Source: Datnioides undecimradiatus
Lineage: Eukaryota > Chordata > Actinopteri > Lobotiformes > Datnioididae
DNA: 64,000 nt
Direction: 5' to 3'
NCBI GenBank assembly: GCA_008933995.1
Contig: WARS01000031.1
Span: forward strand, 3,066,001 to 3,130,000
The translations under genes and the position numbers were made by a program. Shown here piece by piece: positions 14,046 to 26,190 of this stretch; position 1 is the stretch's first letter, and each line of letters opens with the position of its first letter. The notes beneath the pieces were generated by a model. That model did not search any database. It was not told the DNA's origin and saw only the letters and a program-made list of their open reading frames with translations.

Positions 14046-15590
14046 AATGCGAGCCTTGATATAAATGTGGTTTTGATATTTTCATCCTATCTTGGCAAAA
14101 ATACAAATTAGCATACTTACCAAACTGTCCTGTAATCTTTGAAATATCTTTACTGTCCTGTAAAGATATTTCATATGTATGTATCAGTTAAAAATGTTGT
14201 ATTCATTTACCAAAACAAATTAGCTGTTGCCATTTCTGAACCTATTACAGGAGTTTAATTTCCAGGAGGTGGAGTTGCCATACACTACCTCCAAATGGAG
14301 AAACAGGGATTTAGATGCAGACTTCACTCTCACATGGTCACAACTGTAGTTGAAAATGATAAGTGTTTGCGTGAGCAGGAGATGTGAGGAAAGCGCACAA
14401 TGTTGGAGGATTAGAGGGAGGCGTGGCAGGCAGGTTATTAGTCTGTTTAAGGTCTGCTGAAGGTCACAGCGTGGTGGAGAGCAACAGATCTGTTATCCCT
14501 TTTTCTTTTTCTCCATCTCTCCCCTCCCCCACCTCAGTGTAATGTCATTCAGTCCCAGTGCGTCGTCCCTGCCGACGGACTATAGCTGTCCCCTCCTGAC
14601 TTCCATCAAATGGCAGAGCCACTGCCTAAGAACAGGACACCGCTCAGATCAATTCACCTTCTGCCCTTCATCTGAACCACTCAGACGCTAATCAAAGAAG
14701 AGGAGGAGCCTTGTCATCAAGCACTGGTGTATTTCACGAAGTGCTCTCCAACTGCCATTTATCAAATAAAAGCACTGGAGAATTTAATTTGACTTCTCAG
14801 AATATGAAACACAAATATTGCAGTCTGTTTTAATGAGGTGTCAGGGATATTCCTCAATGTATGCTGCTTTAATGGAGCGCCTGGGACCAATTACACTGTC
14901 ACTGTCACAGCCCATCATTCACTCATCATTCTCCAGTCACATCAAATTCACTCTTACTCTCTGAGGATCCTGATATAAATGAAAGTAAGTGTCAATTCAC
15001 AATCTCATTCGTCTTAAACAAGATTTCCGGAGCTATAAAACTGATAAAACTTTCATTCCCTCGTATTAAATAGTCCTTCGTGTGTATGTGTGTGTGTATA
15101 GTGTAAAAATCTTTATTCCTGATGGTTTTTTTCAAGGCCAGCAAAGGTCATCCTACCTGTCTCTAAGGTAATAAAGGAGGATCTTACAAACTGTGGCCTC
15201 TGACAATTGGAAATCCAACATGATTAATTGATCGGTACAGTCCAGGGAATATAACCTTGTCGTAGAATCAATTGGCCCCGACCAGAGAAGGACAGGAATT
15301 GACCAAACTAATTTTGGCCTCTGGACTGCTGAGTTGCAAAACCCACTGAAAATCAATTAGAAAAATTAAAAGCCAACAAAACAGAGGCGAAAGAGCCGTG
15401 CAGATTAATTATGCTTTCAATTTCCATAACTGTCAGTAACGGCAGGTCAGTCAGGATCCTCGTTAAGTAATCATGGTACTTGATTGCCTGACACATGCGC
15501 CTGTGATGATGGACTGATTTATCCAGCTACACAGCTGGGAGGAAGACTCCTCTAATGTTCTTCCTGAGAGGAAGATCCATCTGAGATGCT
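14046..15590. other. Intergenic, with a strong candidate conserved noncoding block
   Basis: No exon found. Positions 14,640-15,470 have low repeat content and dense ATTA/CAATTA-type cores with few simple repeats, the look of a developmental enhancer. See findings. Confidence 0.45.
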
Positions 15591-15599
15591 AAGCTGCTG

Positions 15600-16135
15600 A
15601 TGGATGGACAGATGGCCCGAAAAACTGGGGCAGATAGGTTGGAGGAGAGAAAATGTTGAAAAGACAAGAGAGCAAAGGAAGTAAATTAGGAAATACAAGA
15701 CAAGGAGAGGTGGACAGGCAAAGTGAAACTGCAACTGCAAACTGAAAAGAAGAAAGGGAGACATAGAATAAAGATAAAAACAAATAACAAAGAAAGGAAA
15801 TAAAGACACCAACCTGAGAAAGAAAAGGAAATTAAAGCTGAAAACCAAATGGAGAGAGGAAAAGTAAAAACAAGGAAGGAAAGGGAAGACAATGAAAGCA
15901 AACAAGACTAGGAAAGGCTGAAAAGGGGAAAAGGATAGTAGAGAAGGAAATTTAAGACAAAGAAAAGAAAAAGAGTTGAAAGGAAAGGGAGGAAAATGAT
16001 GGGACAGATGGGAAGATGATGGAAAAGAAGAAATAAAATAAAACAAAAGACATAAAAAAATGTAAAAATGGGGAAAGAATGGTAAGACAAAAGAGTAAAA
16101 GAAAAAGAAGGAAGATAAAGGAAACACAAAAAATA
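15600..16135. repeat. Polypurine/polypyrimidine tract, about 500 bp
   Basis: The + strand is almost entirely A and G from about 15,640 to 16,130, with isolated pyrimidines. The - strand therefore reads as a 191-residue Phe/Ser/Leu/Pro-rich open frame (16,127-15,552), a composition artefact rather than a gene. Such tracts can form triplex DNA and are often unstable. Confidence 0.85.
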
Positions 16136-19100
16136 AATTATTACTGAGCTCATTTGGCTTGTGATTTGAAAATAAACTTCAGTAACTGCTGAAATTATTA
16201 AACTATTAACAATTAAAATCTCCCTTAAATTGAGGGACATCAAATCACATGAGCTCTGTCAGAAGGAAGAAATCAGTAAAAAGCTGTGGCTGAAAATATG
16301 TAAAAAACAAAAAGCAAAAAACAAACAAAAAAAACCCCACAAGTCAAAAGATTCACTCCTGCTCTTTTTACAGCCAGCAACCAGATTATGAAGAGGGACT
16401 ATCTGCTGAGTGACGCTGGTAACTGACAGTCAAACGACCTTCATCTGAACAAGGTGAGAACAAGGTGGGAAACAATAAGAGTGATCAATTCATATCTGTA
16501 AGGCAAGGCAAGTTTGTCTACAGAGCACATTTCATAACAGGCTATTCAATGTGCCTCAAGTTCATATGGTAATTTATCAATATATGCACTGGAACATACA
16601 TACAGAAGTAACTAAGCGTAAATTCAAAGTACTAAAAGTTCAATTCTGTGTAGCCATACCACCAATAGTAATAGGTGTTGTGGGTATTGATATCAGCATC
16701 AAATGGATCTGCATTGCACTGTGCGACAATGAGGTGGAGCTGCTGCCTTCCTATTGTTTGTTTGAGTAATCTAGAAAAGAGATCACATCACAGTATAACT
16801 CATTTATTTTTCAGTTGTTTGTACAAACCAATAAACTGGAAAAATGAAAATAAACAGCATATAACTGTGATGGCAGAATACGAGCGCAGTACAAGTTCAG
16901 TCTCTGCCATCAAAGAAAATGAATATAACTCTAAACAATGCATAATTAATAGGCCCGCTGAAACATTAATGCAACGTTTGCTTTTCTTAATACAAACAAT
17001 TTTCCTGTCAGGCAGTGATGTGAGAGCCTTCAACCTCTGCCGAGAGCCTTTTGATCTAAGAGATAAACTTAACTCATGAAGCTTCAGTGGAAAGAGGCTT
17101 GAGACAAAGGACAGACTGAGAGGCAAAAGGGCAGCGGCAGTGTGAGGAGGTGAACATGTGGAAGAAGAAGCTTCTATGAATGAGATAAAAAAAAGGGGGT
17201 AGAGAATGAAGGTCAGAGAGGTGAGAGCGAGTGAGAATTAGAGGCTGTGGTTGGTTGAGGCCAATGTCTGCACTGCATTCAGGTCAGACCTGTGGCTGCA
17301 GGGCACTCAATCAGTCCTTATAGTCCCGGGCAGATCCACAGACACAACGTCAAAATGAAAAGCTTTAAAAGTAATCTCCAAGATAATAGACTCCTGCTCT
17401 GTCCAGAGGTAGATCAATGCTCTGCTGGACCAGGCAGGCCAGAAGAAAGACATTTTCCTTCTCCATCTGTCAGAGATGGGGGCCATGTGAGCCTAACCTC
17501 CTCCATTATAGAGACGAGCACAGGGCAGCGCAGTCCAAGGGCTTCGATATCTGTCTCTATGATATTACTGCCAGTCTGTACTTCATACGTTCTTCCCACC
17601 TCACACTGCCTCTCTCTGTTGCACAGCAAAGATAGATGGAAAGCGTATAAAGGAGGGTCACCCGCTTCCTTATGAGAGTTCATTATCTTACACTCTAAGT
17701 AGGAAGAGATGCTGAGAGGTGTTTGCTGGTTATCCCGTCCAGGAAGGGGGAATTTTTCTGAGCTCTAAAGAAGGGCAGGAGGGATGCGGGTCCAAAAAAT
17801 GCAGGTCAAGAGTGTCAGACACAGAACACAACACAGCATTCACAGCAGGCAGACACCTCCACAATGCCAGAGAGGAAAGAGAAGTGTACTTTATTGTACA
17901 AGCAACTGTTCCAGTGTTATGGAAATGCACATTTAAAAAGGTGAATTGTAGGTTTTGTGTCGCCAGTGGTGGAGCTTTGTTGTCCTCCCTGACACACACT
18001 TAAACTAAGCAGGAGCAAAGTTGATCTCCCCCTGCATGTGTGTGCGTGATGAGTGTTACAGCATGGGTATCTGCTAGGAAACTGTGTGTCTGTGAATGCT
18101 GTTTGTCCCGTATCGGTATGCTGCCAATTGTCAGACTGGAAGCTGCTCTTTCAAATCAGCAACAAAAGGCTCTTTCCCAAATGTTCGCTCTCTGCAGATA
18201 CACTGCTTTTGCTCTTGAATGAAGCAAAGCCAGTAGTGCAAAGACAAAGTGTGAATAAACGGGGGAACACAAAAAAGGATTTATCAACTCATGTAAGCAG
18301 AACTATCTCAAGAGGTGTAAAGAAAGAGTGAGATGCGGGGGGGGGGTAGGGAAAGAAAGAGCGCCACTGTAAGTAGAGAGGGGAAATGTTCCCCTAGCTG
18401 TTGTCGTTATTTCTTCCCACCCGGACGGTTATTATGGCTTGGAGAGGAGTTCTGGCTGCGTCCCGTGTGGTCGCTGCTACAGTGTGACCCAGTCCAGATG
18501 GCCTCTTCTCTTCTCTCCTCTGTGTCTGTGTGCAACACACTGCAGGGACTGTGACAGACGCGCAGCATAGCTAACGGCCCACAGGGAGGATAGAGGGACA
18601 GACAGATAGGCAGGCAGACAGACACGAGGTGTTTGAAAACTGACACATTTACTGGCAAGTGACAAATTAGAAGGGAAAACCTGCAGAAATGAGAGGAGAA
18701 ACATAACAAACACTGATGTGATCACTGGTTTGAGTGTGAAAATTATGTGAGTCCTGTGCTGTCGCCTTCAAAGTCAAGTCAAAGCAGTTTGGGCCACGGT
18801 GGACTCAGCAGCATGGAGCTGAGCAGCAGCATCACACAGAAAGTTCTGATGCATTGATGGTGAAACAGATCCCACTCTGGGAAACCTGCATTTTCTCTAC
18901 ATCCTCTACACGCAGCACTGCACTGCATTACTGTCAATCAATCAGGCTGACAAAGTAATTGTCAGTGAAATGCAAAACAACAAACAAAAAAGAGAAATCT
19001 TGTGGTTGTAGCTCTGGAAGATCTAAAATAAAGACATAAAGAAAAGAAAAAAAAACTTATATCCACAACTGTAAAATTGTATTCACACTTTCTTTAATAC

Positions 19101-19138
19101 ATTGGCCATCTGTAGTCTTTGTCACAAATGTCACCCAA
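16136..19138. other. Intergenic, no gene found
   Basis: No defensible exon. The stretch contains a short SINE-like fragment at 16,499-16,560, a candidate noncoding conserved block around 16,880-17,060 with a SOX/POU-like motif run, and a G run near 18,340. Open frames at 16,675-17,079 and 17,292-17,675 show no domain or codon bias. Confidence 0.5.
16499..16560. repeat. Fragment of a teleost SINE-like repeat
   Basis: The start 'aaggcaaggcaagttt' followed by 'agagcacatttcat' and 'ttcaatgtgc' resembles a SINE-like sequence widespread in teleosts. Only about 60 bp are recognisable. Identified from memory. Confidence 0.5.
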
Positions 19139-19350
19139 CCTCCGTCTTTCCACATATTCATCCATCCATTAGCTATACCTGCTTATACTTTGGAGGGCTG
19201 GGGGGGATTTGAGTTGATCCCAGCTGACATTGGGTAAAGGTGGACAATACCCTGGACAAGTCCCAACAGCAGTCAATCACAGGGCAGACACCCAAGGACA
19301 TGGACAGCCACTCACACTTACAGCCACTCAAATAGTTGCCAATTAACCAA
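19139..19350 (+). repeat. Teleost interspersed repeat ('catccatccatta...cccagctgacattggg' type)
   Basis: Recognisable in order: 'attcatccatccattagct', 'cctgcttatacttt', 'gatcccagctgacattggg', 'accctggacaagtc', 'aatcacagggcagacac', 'cactcacactt', and 'gccaattaacc'. This matches a repeat I know to be widespread in fish genomes. It is diverged but nearly full length. Identified from memory. Confidence 0.7.
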
Positions 19351-22300
19351 ATACAACGCTGTGCTGCTCGTATGTGCCAAGACAGTGTGTCAATTTGTTA
19401 AGAGAGGGGCAAATCAAAATCAAGGTATTCATTTGTTACTGGACGATTTTTACATTCAGATTGGCGAGATAAAACCTGAACAAGTAAGCGGACAAACACA
19501 ATGAATACAGATGTTTCTATAGCTGATGTGTTTGATGAATGAATGGTCTCACAAATCAGAAAATGGTGTTTATCCCTCCAAGAGTTTTTAGGCTTACTGA
19601 GTCTGGCTCTTCTGGCTTACTGCAACATTTTGTGTTTGATTTTCCTGTAATGTGCACCCACAGCTCCATCATCTGCTGCAGATCTGTCCCTGCTGTTGTT
19701 TGAAAGAATGTCACTCAGATCTTGTCAGGCCTGAAATGATCAAACTGACATAGAGAGCTTCATCATTACAGCCTCTGACCGACTGACCATGAACGACAGT
19801 CTGCCAGCTGCTCCCCTCCTCACAGCAGCGCAGCTACACCGGTGCATTCACTCCGTCTATCTAACCTCTGAACACCCCGGCCCACCTGCAGGCCAGCCCC
19901 TACCCTGTAAGTGCCCGCCCCTCATCTAATATCACTGACAGACAGGCATCACACTTCACTACCAGCCGGTAACAAGCGCCCAACAACATGTGGGACACCT
20001 CTGTGCTCTGTTGTCACCTTCTCCATGCTTCACTGCAGATATACTCCCTATTACACCAAACAGATTTTTTTAAATTTACTTTCTCAGCAAGCACTTCCCA
20101 GTTCTTTTTCACTTGTTTTATCTGAGGGAAGACATAGATTAATAGTCAGTTTCATACCTAACACGTCACAGTTCACCTATAATACTGTAATCTTTTAACC
20201 TGACTCGCCAGGTGGGTGGCACGGAGAGCCATTTAGGAAGTTGTCTTTGGAAACTGCTTGGAGCAGGGCATAATGACATAATGAAAGCCATGTTTGGAGA
20301 GAGGGAAAACATTTTTTCCACTGAGAAAAGCCTTCGGTGCTGTTCTCTGCTTTTCTTATTGATGAAACCTTCTCCAACTTTGCTGAAACTGACCCTCCAG
20401 CAGCATCCATGTTAACCTCTTTGGAGTTGCCGTTGCTGTGTCCGACAGCCAGTAGATCCTCACAGCAAACAGAAGAAGTCAGGTCAACATATTGAGAGAA
20501 AGGTTGGGTTGGGTCTACAGGTCAATAAAACCCACCAGACATCAACAAAGCATGAGAACACTGTTCATGACCTGTATCCAACCAACAGTCAGTGTTGTTT
20601 GCTGAGCATGACTATGATGTTTCCATAACCAAGTGTTTTATTTTATTTTATTTTATTTATTCAAATTATTTATTATAATGGTAACAGAGGCCCTTAACCT
20701 TAAAGAAGTCATAATTTTAACCCAAACCAAATTGTGTTTTTTTCTAAACATTACGTCATGTTAGGTCATTAAACATTTTTAAACTGTGATTTGTTACAGT
20801 TGTGGGTGGTACAGATAAATAATATGGAAAAACATGTTGGCTGTTTGTGTTATTTATGGTCTGACAGTCAACAATAAATCAGCAATAATCAACCTTTTTA
20901 TTACAAACATGTATAATGTAAAAACAATCATGCCCTCATGATGTAGTTCTTGTTGTGGAAGCTCTTGTGTACCTTACCTGATTTTTTGTATGTAGTTTTA
21001 GTTTTAGACCTGTGTATTACAAAGGCCTCTTTAGGGACAGTCAATGCAAACCAGCCTGTGCTATAAATGCTGCAATATATGGAAAAACAAGATGAATAGA
21101 AATACTGTTAAATCATTGCTTTACTGTTCTTTCACTGTAAATGATTCTCACTTCTTTAGCCCAGGCATGTGTGCACACCATACACGCTTTTTGACATGCA
21201 GCGGCGTCAGTTCTTGTCACCACAGATGTAGAAACGATGGGGAAAAAGGCTTTACTGCACATATATGATGGCGTGTGGCTCGCACAATGTGGTACTCCCT
21301 CTCTCCGTTCATGTCTCTGTGCTGTAAACATCGCAGGACATGACTGCTGAAAGGACCTCACACCATCAAGCTAAAGCAGAGGACAATAAGAACAAACAAA
21401 TCTGCCACATAAGCTTTAATTGGGTAATTAGGAAAAGCGAGATGAGACATTTAGTGTCCCTGCTGGGAGGGGAATGGCCCATTACCCGGTAATTTTCTCG
21501 AGCATGACTATTACTTATGGTATATAAAGACTCTGGAGGCTGGAGAACAGCACAGGCAGAAGAACATACGATCACGTTTACCCTCATGTGAATGCACCCG
21601 TACAGGAGCATCCAGTCTACATGTGTTTGCAATCGGAAGTTGTTTCTTATCTTGCAGAGCTGCACACACTGACTCTCACACTGACTGTATAAAAAAGAAG
21701 GACTGAAGCTGACTGAGCAAAACCATTTTGTTGAATGTTTAAGGAAACAATGACATTTCCTCCACTGAAAGCATTTCCACTCATAGGTTATGCCAGCTTT
21801 GACCTTTAAAGTCATCTGTGCTAACCTTTAAAAAAAACCCCATCATGGTTTAATGTGAATCTGGTTCCTCAACAGAACAGCTGGCTGGTAGTGTGGATTC
21901 ACTCAATCCAACCTTTTGTTTTCACCATGGCTCCATATTTGAGCTCTGCAGGGAGTCTTTATTTTTCTGCTTGACTGATGGTTTTCATATGAACTCTCAT
22001 TTGTCATTTAGTAGGTGCTGGTGTTGGTAGTGATCTACTGCCAAACAGTGACACCTACTGGTGAAATAATTTCATTTTTGATAAGAATCCCACCTGAAAT
22101 GCTTAATTACAATCTATTTATTTCAGGGGGGTAAACAGTATGTAAAGAAGACACACTCACTTATTTACAAAATGCCAGTTATCACACTCATAATAAAGCT
22201 TCCCAACCTGAACCAACTTTTGATTGTGTTGGTGGCCTTGAAACTTTCAACATAAAAGGATGAGCACATGCCGACCTCCCACTGTGCAGATAATCTGTCT

Positions 22301-25295
22301 GATGCTTGGTTAAAGCCTAAAATTCTGGTTCCAGGAAACCTGTTGTATTATGAAATCAATCAAAAATCAGAAACACAGAGAGAATTAAATGTATCACTGC
22401 CCATTTGTACAGCTTGTGATCCACTTTCTACTTGTATTGCAATCAATTCCTTTGGTGCATGTCATATAAAAACAAAATAAAGCAATCACACGCCAGTGTA
22501 ACTGTAGACTTATTACACCAAATAATCTTGATGCACTAAAAACACCTGAGATTGAGCTCTTTCCATAATATTTGATAATAATAATGTCTAATGTATAATG
22601 TTTCTCTTTTCAAAAGGAAGAAAGCATGATGGTCTCATTGTTCACTTTCTCTGTTGCTCATAAATGAAGTCTGCACCAGAATCGTGTCTGTCTAGTATCA
22701 AGCTTTTCTGCTCATTATATTATACTATGGCCGTTATACTATCTTTCACAATGCAAATATTATTTAACATCAGTACTGTTAACTATTGCACATTACCGGG
22801 ACAATCTAAAAATATATAATACATAAACATGTACAGCTCATATAATAGGATGTGCTGTTATGTTGCTATTGTTTTTAAAATACTTTAAATGTGATTATAA
22901 ATTGTTATCTTCTATTTATGCTCCTTGACAGGCAACACTTGTTTTCGTTACTTACGTTTTCTGTGTTTACTGTATGCACCAACGTGTGAGGGCAAATTTC
23001 TTATATATGAAAAACTACTGTAATAATAAACAGCATTTAGATTCTAACGCATCCTGAAGGAGACAAGTAATTATTAAGGAAATAATTACAACCTGACAGA
23101 AGAAACAGCTTAACACGTTTGACTAATATGTGATTGGTGTGCTTGTGGACATCAAAACCTACTCACCACTAGAGAGCAGCAGTATCATTTGAACTTTCAG
23201 TGGAAATTGGATGTTGAACTTTGACAAAACATGATATTACACTACTTGTATACAAACAAGTAATATAATATCACTCATAGCACTTATAGAGCTTCTGTTT
23301 TTAACATAGACACAGAAAAATTGATAAAATTCAATGTATTCAACTAAATGATTTGGCTTCCTGTCAAACAGATGCTCCTCCTCTGAAGAGAGACACACAG
23401 TGATCAGTAAGTGTGACCTGTACTCGGGTTTAGCTGTCCATGAAAATATTAAGTACTGGTTGTTCATACACACAACCTGACGCTGCTGATGTGGAAAGAA
23501 GACTGGGATGTGTGTCTGTTTGTTGAAGCGTTTTGGCCTAATGGCTTAACCAGCCTCAGGGTTTCCTGGCTGCAAAGCAAAACTTTTAGTGTTTGGCTCT
23601 GCACAGAGAGGTCTTGAACTTTTGAATGAATTATGGACTGCTCAAATTATAAGCAAAGCGACATGGATGAATCAATTTGCACAGTAACTGCACATCGGAA
23701 GCACATCAATCCTTTTAACACACCGACAGTGATCTAAACATTATCAGCTTTGATTTAATGTTGTTTTTTACAAATTAAATTACAAATTAACCAAAGTTAA
23801 TATATTTTCAAAATCAAAGTGTTTACATTTAGAATGAGAATAATAGCAAACTGACTTTAAATTAATTTTCAAAGTGTATACAGTGAATAAACCTCTGGAA
23901 ATTTTAAGCCAGAATATAAGTAATAGTTAAATGAATGAACAATTCGCTGAACGATGACTACATGTTTTTGGCACTGGGTTTTTATCTTTGGCTCTGTGCT
24001 TCAGACATGGAGGACAGTTGCTTTTGTGAAAGCACTGGGAAGCAGGAGATGGGAATACAGGAATACATCCTCTTATGTCTACTTATGTCTTATGTCTGGT
24101 TTTTTTTTTTCTCCCACATGCCAAAAACAGTACTGATACTATTAAATGTGTGTCGAGGACATGCAGAGGATGGTGAAAGCTCACATTTTCAAATGTGAGC
24201 TTTAAGGTTTTGTCTACTTGAAGAACATCTGCTAAACTCAGTTCTTCTTGTTGCCTTTAGCCAAACTGATAAAACTGCATCCACCGTCTGACTGATTGTC
24301 TTTTGTTAGAACATTTTTTTGGTCAGAATTTAAAAACCACACACTGCCTCCGTCCAGTAGTCAAGACCGTTGCTCAGATTGCAAACAGATGTTGATTCAA
24401 AGAGGACATAACAATAGACTTTATCTGTGCAGATTAGCGCTGTGCTGCAGTATGTAACGCTTAGATAAGATTTCATGTATGCTCACGCAGATCAGCAGAC
24501 CAATATAATAGCCAACAGTTTTCCAAAACTTAACTCAAAGCAGGTTTCACATAGTAATTACAAGCAGAAAATCATGTGACATCAGTGTTTTATCAAAGAG
24601 AAATATGTCCTTCAACAGATGAAAGCCAAGCACAGGACTTAACCACTTCCAGGTCTGAAATGTTTCAAGCTACTTTTGTGAAACTCAGGCAGCTCAGATT
24701 GAGTTCTTGTTTGTGTTGTGAGAGTGAATAATAATCACTGTCTAACGGGGGAATATCAGTTTTCCACTGTGACTGTGGTGGGTTTGATAAGTACTGAGTG
24801 AGGGAAGGAACTGCAGGAGCTCCTAGACAGTGATGTCATACATTTCAGAAAAACACGCACCACGAGTGATTGCACAATCGTTTTCCCAATGTGGTCGCAG
24901 GCATATTTCTGTGTGGCACTTACAGCTTTAGCAATGAGGTTTACTTATGAAGGACACTTTTATAATGTGTGATAGTAATAATAGTAGTAAATGACTTCCT
25001 GTGATCAATAATGTTGTTTCTTTATATCAAATGTCCATCAACTGAAGACATTTTTATGTTATAGCATGACATTAAATGACATGTAATTGACTAAGTTCTA
25101 TCACATTTATAGAAACTGAAGCTGGACATCTAATTAATGAGTGTGTTAAGATTTTTACTGTTTTATACAGCAGTGCAGTACTGAACTATGGACATTTTAC
25201 ATTTCACTGTAACAGATTTTCACTTCAGTATGGTCATATATCTGTTGCCAGTTGTGTTGTCTCACCAAGGTTTCTCCCAGAAAAACCCATATACA
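19351..25295. other. Intergenic, no gene found
   Basis: No defensible exon. The stretch contains TTTTA-rich DNA at 20,638-20,670, candidate conserved blocks at 20,195-20,415 and 21,370-21,560, and a perfect 13-bp inverted repeat at 24,176-24,203. Open frames (such as 21,815-21,366, 149 codons) lack recognisable protein features. Confidence 0.5.
24176..24203. repeat. Perfect 13-bp inverted repeat with 2-nt loop
   Basis: The arms (24,176-24,188 and 24,191-24,203) pair perfectly around a TC spacer. The arm is AAAGCTCACATTT. Its function is unknown; it is too short for a pre-miRNA. Confidence 0.85.
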
Positions 25296-25297
25296 AA

Positions 25298-25349
<52 letters not shown>
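25298..25349. repeat. Compound (TA)n(TG)n microsatellite
   Basis: About 11 TA units run directly into about 15 TG units. Likely length-polymorphic. Confidence 0.95.
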
Positions 25350-25355
<6 letters not shown>

Positions 25356-25989
25356 TCATAACAGCTTAAATAAACAAAAATATTACAATGCTTTTGTTAT
25401 ATTGTTTGTTGCCTGCTGTAATCCAACAATCAATCATCTTAAATTATGTTTATGTTTGAAGTGATGTACATGAAGCATTGCTGCACTTTTGTGTTGTGTT
25501 GTTGACACTGACACTTGAAACATTTACCCTTTGACATGGTCTTGAAAGGCAGGTTTGATTGGCATAAATGGTGAGTGAAGGTTCACAGGATGACTTTGTA
25601 CTTACACAGCTCTGGCTCAGTCCAACTCCAGCCTCTGTTGTTTTTGGCACGTACAGTTTAACAAGCTGCAACAGTTTTCCTCATTATGCAACACTGACAT
25701 CCTGTACAGTACAGTCATTGTACTTTAATGCCATGCCGATGAGGAGCTCTGTTACCCGTGTTCACTTTCCTCCTCTCTCTCGTCGATGTGTCAGGTGATA
25801 CTGTAGCTGGACAATGAGCCAATGTGAGTAGAGCAGTGACTGTCTGTTATGTCAGAAAACCGTTTTTTAAAAGTAACTGTTACACAGCGCCAGTGGCCTC
25901 CTTGTCAGGAGAACTTGTCACACAGAGGGATATTCATTCACGCAATTAATTAATAAAAATAAACAAAAGGAATGAAATGCTGAATGCTT

Positions 25990-26190
25990 ATCACATTCAA
26001 CATCTTAATGTAACAATCATGTTCAGCATGTTAGCATGCTAACATTTACTAATAAGCTCAAAACACAGAGTACAGCTGTGTGAGATGGAAAGTTCAGCAG
26101 GTGTGTGTCCTCCATTGTTGTCATGATAAATTGCCAGGGAGGTGTGGATATGAAATTTCATGGTAATCCATCCGATGGGTGAGATATGTC
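25990..26190. repeat. Diverged interspersed repeat related to 3310-3790
   Basis: The stretch carries 'cagcatgttagcatgctaacatt' logic near 26,025 and 'gaaatttcatggtaatccatcc' logic near 26,152, both marks of the percomorph repeat also seen at 3310-3790 and 59,275-59,650. No open frame. Confidence 0.55.

Noticed and set aside
15552..16127. 191-codon open frame on the - strand
   Set aside because: Phe/Ser/Leu/Pro composition comes from the polypurine tract on the + strand; no domain and no gene structure.
16675..17079. 134-codon frame on +
   Set aside because: Lies over an enhancer-like AT-core block; the amino-acid pattern is not protein-like.
21366..21815. 149-codon frame on -
   Set aside because: No recognisable motif; low-complexity Ser/Cys mix typical of noncoding DNA.
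24176..24203. microRNA hairpin
   Set aside because: Stem of 13 bp and a 2-nt loop are too short for a pre-miRNA.
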